Below are positions 1-8,826 of a stretch of DNA of 64,000 bases, piece by piece. The translations under genes and the position numbers were made by a program. The DNA is taken from NCBI GenBank assembly GCA_910587815.1, contig CAJUNK010000013.1, positions 1 through 64,000 on the forward strand. The letters are read 5' to 3'. This DNA is from Candidatus Gastranaerophilales bacterium (lineage in GTDB: Bacteria; Cyanobacteriota; Vampirovibrionia; Gastranaerophilales; Gastranaerophilaceae). Under the pieces are notes generated by a model. That model did no database searches. It worked only from the letters and a program-made list of their open reading frames with translations, and was not told the DNA's origin. Position 1 is the stretch's first letter. The number at the start of each line of letters is the position of its first letter.

Positions 1-970
1 CTGTGTCACCAGGTTGGATTTCATACAATTCTTCATCCATTGAAACATAGCCTTTTAAGGCTTGACTATCTATAAAATTTTGCAACAATCCACCAATGGT
101 ATCTAAAATGCTTTTTAATAATCCAGGGTCCATAGTATGCGTTGGCGATAACAATATTTGTAATTCGCCATTAGCAAGCTGTAAAGCTAATACTACTTCA
201 GGATGTTCTAACAAATATCCAAGTATAGTTGTAAAGTTTTCATCATGTACAAAAACCAAACTATTACCATTCTCTGTGTATACTTGCATATTGTGTAAAT
301 CATCAATTCTGCCTGAACTAAAATCATTTGCTGTGTACATTTCGCCAAAATGAGGAGCTATTTTTGTAACAAATTCATTATTATATCTATAATTCTTAAT
401 ATTTGAATAATCATTAGATAATTCTATATTATATTCGGGATGTTGTCTTGCAAACTCCATAATGTCTTCTATAGAACCAGCAGCTCCAACCGAATTAAGT
501 GTGTATGTCAAAATATCTTTGAATTCATTCAATGCACCTAAAGTTTCAGAGTGATAACCTCCTAGAGATTGTCCAATTTGTATTATATTTCTGCCATATT
601 TATCTACTGCATTTTTTAAAAAACTGTATGCATCATTAAATTGAGACTGAGGCTTTCCACTTGCAAGACTCTTTGCTACATTGTCATAGTAATCTTTAAT
701 TGCTTCATCACGATTTCCGGGCGCCAAAGGTTTATCTGTTGGATTCAAAGATTGTGAGCCACTATGGACAATATAATATTTGTTATTTTCACACGCATAC
801 AAATATCCTTGATAACCTGTGTCTTTATTGTTAACAAGATCAACAAGGGTAATTTTTTGTAATTTACCATCTAATGCAATACTATACGTATCACCTTTTT
901 TTGGATTGGTAAGCGTCGAATTTAATACTGCTAAATCCGCATATCCTTTTTGATATCCTGAATCTTTCAT
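1..970 (-). CDS. lipase-like alpha/beta hydrolase (3' end outside window)
   Basis: About 323 codons are visible from the ATG at 970 and the frame is still open at base 1, so the C-terminus is missing. The translation contains IQIGQSLGGYHSETLG near residue 150, a G-x-S-x-G nucleophile elbow like that of lipases and DUF2974/Mbeg1-type hydrolases. It begins MKDSGYQKGYADLAVLN, with no signal peptide visible. A purine-rich AGTAGG lies just upstream of the ATG. The gene starts 9 bp after the kelch-like gene ends, so the two are probably co-transcribed. The fold assignment rests on the elbow and flanking helix only; substrate unknown. Confidence 0.7.
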   Translation of the reverse strand, partial: MKDSGYQKGYADLAVLNSTLTNPKKGDTYSIALDGKLQKITLVDLVNNKDTGYQGYLYACENNKYYIVHSGSQSLNPTDKPLAPGNRDEAIKDYYDNVAKSLASGKPQSQFNDAYSFLKNAVDKYGRNIIQIGQSLGGYHSETLGALNEFKDILTYTLNSVGAAGSIEDIMEFARQHPEYNIELSNDYSNIKNYRYNNEFVTKIAPHFGEMYTANDFSSGRIDDLHNMQVYTENGNSLVFVHDENFTTILGYLLEHPEVVLALQLANGELQILLSPTHTMDPGLLKSILDTIGGLLQNFIDSQALKGYVSMDEELYEIQPGDT

Positions 971-979
971 AATATTTAC

Positions 980-2263
980 CTACTTTCTAATTCTTTTTTT
1001 AAAAATTTGGAGTCGCCTAGATGTATTCAACCCTTGCTGTATAAATAAGATGCTTCCATCTATAAGTTTAATTCCTTTGACTGCGACAGGATAATATAAC
1101 ATATTTGGTCCAATATAAGTTTTATTATTCTCTAGATCAAAAATCTCTGTTGTTATAAGAAAAGCATCAAAAGAGTAATTTGGTTTATGACCACCAACAA
1201 TTAAAATATACTTATTGTTTATTTTTTCAAATACAATTTTATCTGTATGTGTTCTGTGTGTTGCATGCGTTTTAATTAATTTACCAACTATTTCTGAAGT
1301 ATTTTTTGATATATTATAAATTTCTATATTTCTTACATTGAATTCTTGTTCTGGTGCGTCTGTTTCTCCACCCATTATCATAATTTCATCTTTATTTATT
1401 CTTTTTATTGTGGTTTTATTTCTTCTTAAAACTTCCCCAACTGGTTTTAATTTTTCTGTCGTAACATTATATTCATATACATTATCCGTATTATTTAGTT
1501 GTGCATTTTGTTCTGCTTCCTTTTTTAAATTATTTTCTCCAAAAATCAAAACCTTATTTTTATCTTTAGCAATAACAGTACTATATATACTTGTTGGTAT
1601 TTCTATATTTAACAGCTTTGAATTTATTTTTTGAATATCAAAAACTTCTGCAACTGTATTATTAAAATCTATCATCAACACATCACTATTGTTTAAAAAA
1701 ATAAATTTCTCCCCAAAATACCAATTGGGGTTATAACTTTTAATTTTGTTGATTTGTTTCTTAATTATCCTTTCGACCTTCAATGTGTCAAGATTAACAA
1801 TCGCCATTGAATCATATAAATATGGAGGTTTAATATCTTTTATATCCTCACCCACTTTTTTTATTTTCGGATAACTATTATCACTAGAGTCATAAGCATA
1901 TGTTAAGAGTAATTTGTTATTCTTTAATAAAATTCCTTTGGCTTGGTATCTTATATTATTTGGAAGCCTTAATTCTTCTATCTTATTTGTTTTTACATTA
2001 TATATTTCAGATGGAACTTCAACAACAGGCATAATGTCATCTTTGCAAGATTCTTGCGTTGGACAGGAATGTGCATTTTGCCCTAAAATTAAAACATTTC
2101 CATTTTCCAATTTCAAAACATCAGCATCTCTATGCTCATATTTTAATTCAGGTCCTTCAACAAAATACCCAAATCTGTATTTTGGAATATCTTTAATAAA
2201 AAAGATTAACCAAATTACTGCTATCAAAAGTACTATTCTAATAAAATTTTTCTTCACACACAC
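980..2263 (-). CDS. membrane-anchored kelch-like beta-propeller protein
   Basis: 427 residues. One hydrophobic segment at about residues 8-24 (IVLLIAVIWLIFFI) should anchor or export the protein. The rest is a series of short beta-rich units with kelch-like cores: VLILGQNAHS, KVLIFGENN, EIMIMGGETD and YILIVGGHKP. This suggests a periplasmic or extracellular propeller, probably a binding scaffold rather than an enzyme. The frame opens with GTG at 2263; a second GTG at 2257 is an equally plausible start because no strong Shine-Dalgarno is visible. It directly precedes the lipase-like gene. The repeat class is clear, the role is not. Confidence 0.6.
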   Translation of the reverse strand: MCVKKNFIRIVLLIAVIWLIFFIKDIPKYRFGYFVEGPELKYEHRDADVLKLENGNVLILGQNAHSCPTQESCKDDIMPVVEVPSEIYNVKTNKIEELRLPNNIRYQAKGILLKNNKLLLTYAYDSSDNSYPKIKKVGEDIKDIKPPYLYDSMAIVNLDTLKVERIIKKQINKIKSYNPNWYFGEKFIFLNNSDVLMIDFNNTVAEVFDIQKINSKLLNIEIPTSIYSTVIAKDKNKVLIFGENNLKKEAEQNAQLNNTDNVYEYNVTTEKLKPVGEVLRRNKTTIKRINKDEIMIMGGETDAPEQEFNVRNIEIYNISKNTSEIVGKLIKTHATHRTHTDKIVFEKINNKYILIVGGHKPNYSFDAFLITTEIFDLENNKTYIGPNMLYYPVAVKGIKLIDGSILFIQQGLNTSRRLQIFKKRIRK

Positions 2264-2375
2264 CTGTAATCTGCATAAATAAATATAATGTCAGCGATTT
2301 TATCTTATCTTACACCTTTTTTAATATTCATTCAAACTAATATACAAATCTTAACGATGATTAATATTACTTATT

Positions 2376-2573
2376 CTACACCACATTCAAATTTAAATTA
2401 TTATCTAAATTATTATTATATTCCCCATTATATCTATCATTTACAAAATCAATTGAAATAACCCCACCCAAATTATATTCAATTTCATTTGTATCAAAAC
2501 TATATTCAGCCTGAATTAAATTACAAAGCTCTTTTATACTATCATTGGTTTGTATCTCTAATTTGTAATACAC
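2376..2573 (-). CDS. doubtful small protein, start unclear
   Basis: 65 residues from a GTG at 2573 (MYYKLEIQTNDSIKELC...). No ribosome binding site precedes this GTG. The same frame stays open upstream to 2633, where it reads AFSINKISNDNTYNLIFDY and looks protein-like, but no ATG/GTG/TTG starts it; only an ATT is available. It may start at a rare ATT, be the tail of a decayed gene, or be chance. It follows the GDYXXLXY gene on the same strand. No family recognised. Confidence 0.3.
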   Translation of the reverse strand: MYYKLEIQTNDSIKELCNLIQAEYSFDTNEIEYNLGGVISIDFVNDRYNGEYNNNLDNNLNLNVV

Positions 2574-2636
2574 ATAATCAAATATTAAATTATACGTATT
2601 ATCGTTTGAAATTTTATTGATTGAAAATGCAATCTT

Positions 2637-3149
2637 TTAGTTATCTGTGGTGTTTTTAAACCCTTTTACCTTTGCTTTGCCATTTTTATCAATTGCAACA
2701 TTTACAAAAGCACCATTTCTTAAATTCTGTTCAAGTTTTCTGCCTTCACCTTCTTTTACAAAATAGCTTTCTATACCATAATTTATACACTTTCCTGTTT
2801 TAAAAAATGAAATTGTTGTATTGCATCTTCCTATCTTTCCTTGAAGGTATAGATTGTTATTTGGCTTATGTGATGTAATGCTTCTAATGTGTCCGACATT
2901 ATTCTTGTCCACATTTAAAGAAACGTAAACTGTTTTATTATATTCATAATTATATTTTCTTGGAATTTGGGCAATTTCATAGTTTAAAACTACATAATCC
3001 CCTCTAAATAAATCTCTTGGATCTACAGGGATAGTTTTTAAAAGCACCTCTTTTCCTTTAAAAAGTATATATTCCTGCTGAAATGTAAAAGCTGATATTA
3101 TAAAAAGCCAGCAAGCTGCAATTATTAAAACATATTTTTTCAAAACCAT
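2637..3149 (-). CDS. GDYXXLXY family protein
   Basis: 170 residues. One N-terminal membrane segment (YVLIIAACWLFIISAFTF) is followed by an extracytoplasmic domain. The family signature is present as FRGDYVVLNYEIAQI at about residues 48-62, preceded by LLKTIPVDPRDL, as usual for this family. The ATG at 3149 has AAGGAGAT just upstream. It starts 6 bp after the DUF2157 gene; this pair is a recurrent arrangement in bacteria. Molecular function of the family is not established. Confidence 0.8.
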   Translation of the reverse strand: MVLKKYVLIIAACWLFIISAFTFQQEYILFKGKEVLLKTIPVDPRDLFRGDYVVLNYEIAQIPRKYNYEYNKTVYVSLNVDKNNVGHIRSITSHKPNNNLYLQGKIGRCNTTISFFKTGKCINYGIESYFVKEGEGRKLEQNLRNGAFVNVAIDKNGKAKVKGFKNTTDN

Positions 3150-3155
3150 ATCTCC

Positions 3156-4292
3156 TTATTTTTTTATCACTGTTTTTCTTTTCTTTTCTAAATATAAACC
3201 TAAAGTTAGCAGGCAAATTCCGCCAAGGAGGAAAAATAGTGATTTATCCATAAAGCTCCAGCCCCATCTGCAATAATTCACTGTTAAATATATTATAAGC
3301 ATCCAGTTTGCAGTGCCTATTATATGAATATTTTCAAATTTATATCCGTAATTAAACCCAAAAAATATCATTGCAATGATAAATAAATTTGCCATTATCA
3401 TAACAAAAGGCACGGAAACACCTGGAAGGGTAAGCAGTAATAATAAAAGAATAAGAAATGTGATTAAAGAAAATGTTTCAATCTTTAAAAGCATATTTTT
3501 ATTTTTTTGTATAGAAAAATTAATTAAATTTAATAATATTAATAAAACAATGGGGATAATATAATAGGCTGAAATTATATGGTAGGATTTTTCAACAGAA
3601 CAGGTTAAGACTAAAAGTGTTATAAAAATAGGTAATGCACCTGTGATTTTATAGGATAGAGAAAAATCATTGTATTTATTTAAAATGAAATGAATATTTC
3701 CTATGCTATAAAACATAATTCCTGATAAAACAGGGATAAATACTGTCCAAATGTAGCCTTTATCAAGCGCCAGGTTTTCATAAAAATATATTATTCCAAG
3801 GATTGCAAGGATTATTGAAACAATGTTTATTGCCTTGCTTTTAAAAAGGTATGCTAAGGGTAAAATACTTATCATCCATAAAAACATTAAAGAAGCGCTG
3901 TTTGCATTAATATTATAAATTTGGCCAATGAGTGCATAGGTGCCCCCAATTAGAATAGATGAGAGAAAAATTAAGGCATTGCCCAATTTTGGAAAATTCT
4001 TTTTTTCGTATGCAAGTATGTATCCGCCAAAAAATGATACAATGGTGATGAGCGTCATCAGGGTTATTTTTAAGATGTTATTTGAATTTAATAATTCTAA
4101 AAGCCAATCATTTGCGCTGATAAAGGTGATAACCCCTGTACCTATTAAAATAACTGCTATTGTGTAGATTAAAATATTAATTTTTGTTTTTCTTAATTTT
4201 TCCTTTTCGGCTTTAATGTCTTGCTGCATTTGTGCTGCGGTTTTTTCATCTATCAGCCCTTCTTTCATCCATTGTTCAATTCTTTTTTCCAT
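3156..4292 (-). CDS. DUF2157 multi-pass membrane protein
   Basis: 378 residues. The N-terminal 40 residues are soluble and acidic/basic (MEKRIEQWMKEGLIDEKTAA), the characteristic DUF2157 start, followed by about ten hydrophobic helices to the end. AAGGTGG precedes the ATG at 4292. The following gene on the strand is the GDYXXLXY protein, its usual partner. It lies 73 bp downstream of argD on the same strand and could receive read-through from the arg operon. No enzymatic motif is visible. Confidence 0.75.
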   Translation of the reverse strand: MEKRIEQWMKEGLIDEKTAAQMQQDIKAEKEKLRKTKINILIYTIAVILIGTGVITFISANDWLLELLNSNNILKITLMTLITIVSFFGGYILAYEKKNFPKLGNALIFLSSILIGGTYALIGQIYNINANSASLMFLWMISILPLAYLFKSKAINIVSIILAILGIIYFYENLALDKGYIWTVFIPVLSGIMFYSIGNIHFILNKYNDFSLSYKITGALPIFITLLVLTCSVEKSYHIISAYYIIPIVLLILLNLINFSIQKNKNMLLKIETFSLITFLILLLLLLTLPGVSVPFVMIMANLFIIAMIFFGFNYGYKFENIHIIGTANWMLIIYLTVNYCRWGWSFMDKSLFFLLGGICLLTLGLYLEKKRKTVIKK

Positions 4293-4365
4293 AAATTTTC
4301 CACCTTTTTTATGTGATTATATCATAATATAAGCCATGGGGCAGGAAAGGCCTGGTTTTGCAAGT

Positions 4366-5538
4366 TTAACCTTGCGGTAGGCAATTTTTTAAAATTTCTA
4401 TTCCTTCATCAATTTCTTTTTTGTTTATAATCAACGGTGGAACAAACCGGATAACGTTTTTGCCTGCACCTATTATTAAAAGTCCTTTATCTAAGCATTT
4501 TTGAATGATGCTGTTTATTTCAAAATCAAATTCTACTCCTATCATAAGGCCTAATCCTCTGATATTCTTGATATTTGGGCAATTTATCTCTTTTAATTTT
4601 TTGATTAAATATTTTCCATTTTCTTTAACATTTTTTAATATATCTTTATTTTCTATTTCATCTAAAACTGCATTTGCGCAGGCACAGGCAATAGGGTTTC
4701 CGCCAAATGTGGATGCATGGTCTCCTTTGCTAAAACATTGTGCTATTTCTTCTTTTGCAAGGGCTGCTCCTATCGGCAGTCCGCCCCCAAGCCCTTTTGC
4801 AAGGGTTAAAATATCAGGCTCAATATCAAAATTTTCATAGCAAAAAAGCTTTCCACGCCTTCCTATGCCTGTTTGTACCTCGTCAAAAATTAAAAGAATA
4901 TTGTTTCTTGTGCAAAGTTTTTTTAATTCTTCCATGAAGGTTTTATCTGCGGGCAAAAGGCCGCCTTCGCCCTGTACTGGTTCTATAAAAATTGCGCAAA
5001 CATTTTCATCTATCAAATTTTTAATTGAATCGATATTATTAAATTCTGCATATAAAATATCATTCATCATTGGCCCAAAACCGTTTTGGTATTTGGCTTG
5101 GCCGGTTAATGTAACCGTTGCCATTGTTCTTCCATGGAAAGAATTTTTCATAGAAATTATTTTTGATGCGCCGTTTTTCTTTAAGTGTCCATATTTTCTT
5201 GCAAGCTTGAAAGCGGCTTCGTTTGCTTCTGCGCCTGAATTTGCAAAGAAAACCTTGTCAAAACAACTTTTTTCAACAAGTTTTTTTGCTAAAAGCGCCA
5301 TAGGTTCTGTATAATAGAGGTTTGATACGTGTAAAAGCTTTTCTGTTTGTGTATTTATAGCATTTATTACAGCCTTATTGCCGTATCCAAGTGCATTTAC
5401 CGCAATCCCTGCTGTAAAATCAAGGTATTTTTTTTCTTTTTCATCAAATAAATATACATCTTTTCCTTTAGTAAATATTGCCTGAAACCTTGAATATGTC
5501 TGCATTACATATTTATCTGCTATATCTTTTATGTTCAT
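4366..5538 (-). CDS. argD: acetylornithine aminotransferase
   Basis: 390 residues. PLP-dependent class III aminotransferase converting N-acetylglutamate semialdehyde to N-acetylornithine in the cytoplasm. Visible landmarks are FANSGAEANEAAFKLARK (98-115), SFHGRTMATVTLTGQ (133-147), IFDEVQTGIGR (217-227) and the PLP lysine in TLAKGLGGGLPIGA (K248). The start is the ATG at 5538 preceded by GGAGGAAGA; the frame is open further upstream, but that part lies inside argB. The ATG overlaps the argB stop (TAATG), so translation is probably coupled. It is the last gene of the arg operon. Confidence 0.95.
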   Translation of the reverse strand: MNIKDIADKYVMQTYSRFQAIFTKGKDVYLFDEKEKKYLDFTAGIAVNALGYGNKAVINAINTQTEKLLHVSNLYYTEPMALLAKKLVEKSCFDKVFFANSGAEANEAAFKLARKYGHLKKNGASKIISMKNSFHGRTMATVTLTGQAKYQNGFGPMMNDILYAEFNNIDSIKNLIDENVCAIFIEPVQGEGGLLPADKTFMEELKKLCTRNNILLIFDEVQTGIGRRGKLFCYENFDIEPDILTLAKGLGGGLPIGAALAKEEIAQCFSKGDHASTFGGNPIACACANAVLDEIENKDILKNVKENGKYLIKKLKEINCPNIKNIRGLGLMIGVEFDFEINSIIQKCLDKGLLIIGAGKNVIRFVPPLIINKKEIDEGIEILKNCLPQG

Positions 5539-6413
5539 TATTCTTCCTCCATTAATGTTCCCACGCCATCTTTTGTGTAAATTTCTAAAAGTATTGAATG
5601 GCTTATGTTTCCGTTTATTATGTGTACTGATTTTACCCCGTTTTGCACAGCTTTTATACAGCAATTTGCCTTTGGAATCATCCCGCCCTTTATTTTGCCT
5701 TCTTTTATTAAATTTTGGGCAATTTTTGGACTAATCTTTGATATCAGACTGTTTTTGTCGTTTTCATCTTCCCTAATGCCATCTATATCTGTTAAAAATA
5801 CAAGTTTTGCAGCTTTCAATTTAATTGCAATTTCAACCGCTGCAATATCTGCGTTTATATTATATGTGTTTCCTTCCTTGTCCCCGCCAACAGGCGATAT
5901 AACAGGGATAAAGCCGTTTTGTGTAAGTGTATTTATAAGGATGGGGTTTATGTTTTTAATTTCACCCACCCGTCCTAAATCTGCTCCATCAGTAGGTTTT
6001 TTATGTGCTTCTATTAAAAGTCCGTCCTTTCCTGAAATTCCAACGGCCTTTGTATTGTGCTTTTGAAATTCTGAAACAAGATTTTTGTTTATCTGCCCGG
6101 ATAGTACCATTTCAACGGTTTCCATTGTTTTTTCATCCGTCACCCTGATGCCGTTTATAAAATTTGGTTCTATATTGGATAATTTTAGCTGTTTATTTAT
6201 TCCAGGGCCGCCGCCGTGTACTATGACAGGGTTTATGCCCACCATCTTCATAAAAGCTATGTCATTTATGACACTGCTTTTAATTTTTTCATCTTCCATT
6301 GCACTTCCGCCATATTTTATAACCACGGTTTTATTATTAAATTTATTTATGTATGGCATTGCTTCTACTAGTGTATCAGCCTTTTTTGCCGCTTTTTCTA
6401 TATAATTTTGCAT
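5538..6413 (-). CDS. argB: acetylglutamate kinase
   Basis: 291 residues, normal length. Phosphorylates N-acetylglutamate, the second step of the acetylated arginine pathway. Amino-acid-kinase motifs are VVIKYGGSAM (31-40), VIVHGGGPGINKQL (63-76), the substrate region GISGKDGLLIEA and the nucleotide site LVFLTDIDGI. The N-terminal extension of about 28 residues ahead of the kinase core resembles that of hexameric, arginine-inhibited forms, so feedback inhibition is possible (inference). The ATG at 6413 has AAGGAAA upstream. It lies between argJ (17 bp gap) and argD (1-bp overlap). Confidence 0.95.
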   Translation of the reverse strand: MQNYIEKAAKKADTLVEAMPYINKFNNKTVVIKYGGSAMEDEKIKSSVINDIAFMKMVGINPVIVHGGGPGINKQLKLSNIEPNFINGIRVTDEKTMETVEMVLSGQINKNLVSEFQKHNTKAVGISGKDGLLIEAHKKPTDGADLGRVGEIKNINPILINTLTQNGFIPVISPVGGDKEGNTYNINADIAAVEIAIKLKAAKLVFLTDIDGIREDENDKNSLISKISPKIAQNLIKEGKIKGGMIPKANCCIKAVQNGVKSVHIINGNISHSILLEIYTKDGVGTLMEEE

Positions 6414-6430
6414 GGTTGTTTCCTTATTTT

Positions 6431-7675
6431 TTAGCTTCTGTATTCTGCGTTAATTTTTACGTAATCGTAGGTTAAATCGCTTCCCCAGCCTGTGATTTGG
6501 GCATTTCCATCTTTCAGATTTACAATTACTTTTATTTCATTTTCAGAAAGTATTTGCAATGCTAGATCCTCGTCAAATTCAACAGGGGTGCCGTTTTCAA
6601 AGAGCGTTATGTTTCCTTTTGCACTTATAAAGCTAATTTTTGCGTTATTAGGGTCAAAATCAAGACAGGTGGCGCCCATAGCAGATATTATTCTACCCCA
6701 GTTTGCATCTTTGCCAAAAAATGCAGTTTTCACAAGGTTTGAATTCAAAATTGCTTTGCATAAAATTTTGGCGTCTTCCTTACTTTTTGCCCCGTCAATA
6801 GTGCATTCTATCGTTTTTGTGGCGCCTTCGCCGTCTTTTACGATGCTTTTTGCAAGGTATATTAAAATGTATTGAAGTGCATTTTTAAATTTATGGTAAT
6901 TAATGTCTTCCTTGTCTATGATTGGGTTTTGGGCGCATCCATTGGCTAAAATCACTGCCATATCATTTGTGCTTGTTTCGCCATCTACTGTTATCATATT
7001 GAAACTTTCTTCGATATTTGATTTAAAAGCCTTATCTAGTAAGGGTTTTGAGATATTTAAATCTGTTGTGATGAAATTTAGCATCGTTGCCATATTTGGG
7101 TGAATCATCCCTGAACCCTTTGCTATACCTGCAATTTTAACCGGTGTGCCTTCAATATCAATTTCAAGAGTTATTGTTTTTGTGAAAGTGTCTGTGGTTA
7201 AAATTGCCTCTGCGCAGGCATTTGCAGATTTTTTATCGTCTGATAACATTGGGACAGTTGCCTTTATACCTTCAATCATATTTTTCATCGGTAAGTACAC
7301 ACCGATAACGCCTGTAGATGTTGCAAGGATTGAATTTTGGTTAATATTCAGGCTTTGTGCTAGTGTTTGTGCAGTTTTTACGGCATCGTCATACCCTCTT
7401 TGCCCTGTGCAGGCGTTTGCATTACCGCTATTTATGACTATTGCCTGAATTTTTTCTTCATTTTTTATTAACTTTTCGCACCACAGCAATGGCGGGGCTT
7501 TCAGCTTATTTTTTGTAAAAACTGCGCTTGCATTTGCAGGAATTTTGGAAAAAATTATAGCCAAATCTTTTTTATATTTTTTTATTCCTATATGATTTCC
7601 TGCTGCCTGAAACCCTTTTGGGGCAGTTATTCCGCCTGTTATTATTTTAAAATCTTCCTTTATTATAGTATTCAT
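6431..7675 (-). CDS. argJ: ornithine/glutamate N-acetyltransferase
   Basis: 414 residues. ArgJ moves the acetyl group from N-acetylornithine to glutamate; bifunctional forms also use acetyl-CoA. The family self-cleaves in a conserved ATML motif, seen here as HPNMATMLNF with the predicted scissile A196-T197 bond. GNANACTG and GEGATK motifs are also present. The ATG at 7675 follows AAAGGAGATAA. No argA or argE is present in the operon, consistent with the cyclic acetyl pathway. Whether this copy is mono- or bifunctional cannot be told from sequence alone. Confidence 0.95.
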   Translation of the reverse strand: MNTIIKEDFKIITGGITAPKGFQAAGNHIGIKKYKKDLAIIFSKIPANASAVFTKNKLKAPPLLWCEKLIKNEEKIQAIVINSGNANACTGQRGYDDAVKTAQTLAQSLNINQNSILATSTGVIGVYLPMKNMIEGIKATVPMLSDDKKSANACAEAILTTDTFTKTITLEIDIEGTPVKIAGIAKGSGMIHPNMATMLNFITTDLNISKPLLDKAFKSNIEESFNMITVDGETSTNDMAVILANGCAQNPIIDKEDINYHKFKNALQYILIYLAKSIVKDGEGATKTIECTIDGAKSKEDAKILCKAILNSNLVKTAFFGKDANWGRIISAMGATCLDFDPNNAKISFISAKGNITLFENGTPVEFDEDLALQILSENEIKVIVNLKDGNAQITGWGSDLTYDYVKINAEYRS

Positions 7676-7776
7676 TTTATCTCCTTTAACGTCTTGAAAC
7701 CTTTTATAATACTGGTTTTGCCTTTTTAATAGCCTGCATTCCGCTTTGTGTTGGCGTTTTACGTATACGGGTTCTA

Positions 7777-8826
7777 TTATGCAGGGAAAATTCCTGCATA
7801 TTGTAGGCCCATTTTTTCATCTAAATCGAACATTAAATTCATATTTTGCACCGCCTGGCCTGCTGCACCTTTTACTAAATTATCAAGCGCGCCAAGGATT
7901 ATCAGGCTATTTGTACGTTCATCAATTTGAAAACCTATGTCAATAAAATTTGTTCCTTTTGTCCATTTTGTCTCAGGAAAATTTCCTTTCTTCATCAGCC
8001 TTACAAAATATTCATTCCCAAAATGCTTATCATAAGCGGCTTTCACGTCGTTATAATTTACGCCTGGTTTTAATTTTGCATAGATTGCGGTTAAAATTCC
8101 TCTGTTCATAGGCACCAGGTGCGGGGTGAAAATCAGCTTTATATCTGTGTTTGCGGCAAATGATAATTCCTGCTCAATTTCTGATGTATGCCTGTGAGAT
8201 GCTATTTTGTAGGCTTTCATATTCTCGTTTGTCTCACAGTATTGTGTAGCAAGGTTTTGCGCCCTTCCTGCGCCTGAAACTCCGGATTTTGCATCTATTA
8301 TAATGGTTTCAAAATCAATCAGGGCTTCAGATACAGCTGGATAAAGCCCCAAAATGCTTGTGGTAGTGTAGCATCCGGGGTTTGCAACAAGTTTTGCATT
8401 TTTTATTTTTTCCCTGTGAATTTCGCAAAGTCCATAAACCGCTTCTTGCAAGAGTTCTGGCGCATGATGTTCGGTATTATACCAATGTTCATAGGTATTT
8501 TGGCTTTTTAATCTAAAGTCTGCACCTAAATCTATCACTTTACAGTTTTTCAAAACGGCGGAAGTGACTTCACTGCTTGCAATTCCGTGGGGCAGTGCTA
8601 AAAATATCACGTCAACTTTTTTTGAAATTTCATACAAATTTTCTGCCGTCAAAACCTTGTCTGATATGTGTGTGAAGTTGTTATATATGTCTGAAAAACA
8701 CTGATTTTGATAACTTTTGGATGTTGCAATTTCTATATGTGCCTTGGGATGTGCGTATAGCAACCTTGCGAGCTCTTCGCCTGCGTATCCTGTCATTCCT
8801 ATTATCGCTGTTTTAATTGATTTCAT
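7777..8826 (-). CDS. argC: N-acetyl-gamma-glutamyl-phosphate reductase
   Basis: 349 residues. NADPH-dependent reduction of N-acetylglutamyl phosphate to the semialdehyde. The N-terminus has the Rossmann loop IGMTGYAGEELARLL, and the catalytic cysteine lies in NPGCYTTTSILGLYP. HRHTSEIEQEL is the conserved histidine region. The start codon lies inside the end of argH (14-bp overlap), indicating coupling. About 100 bp separate it from argJ, with no clear promoter or terminator there. Confidence 0.95.
   Translation of the reverse strand: MKSIKTAIIGMTGYAGEELARLLYAHPKAHIEIATSKSYQNQCFSDIYNNFTHISDKVLTAENLYEISKKVDVIFLALPHGIASSEVTSAVLKNCKVIDLGADFRLKSQNTYEHWYNTEHHAPELLQEAVYGLCEIHREKIKNAKLVANPGCYTTTSILGLYPAVSEALIDFETIIIDAKSGVSGAGRAQNLATQYCETNENMKAYKIASHRHTSEIEQELSFAANTDIKLIFTPHLVPMNRGILTAIYAKLKPGVNYNDVKAAYDKHFGNEYFVRLMKKGNFPETKWTKGTNFIDIGFQIDERTNSLIILGALDNLVKGAAGQAVQNMNLMFDLDEKMGLQYAGIFPA

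Noticed and set aside
4505..7448. Several plus-strand open frames of 65-150 codons inside argD, argB and argJ
   Set aside because: They lie entirely within well-identified genes on the other strand, have hydrophobic low-quality translations and no ribosome binding sites.
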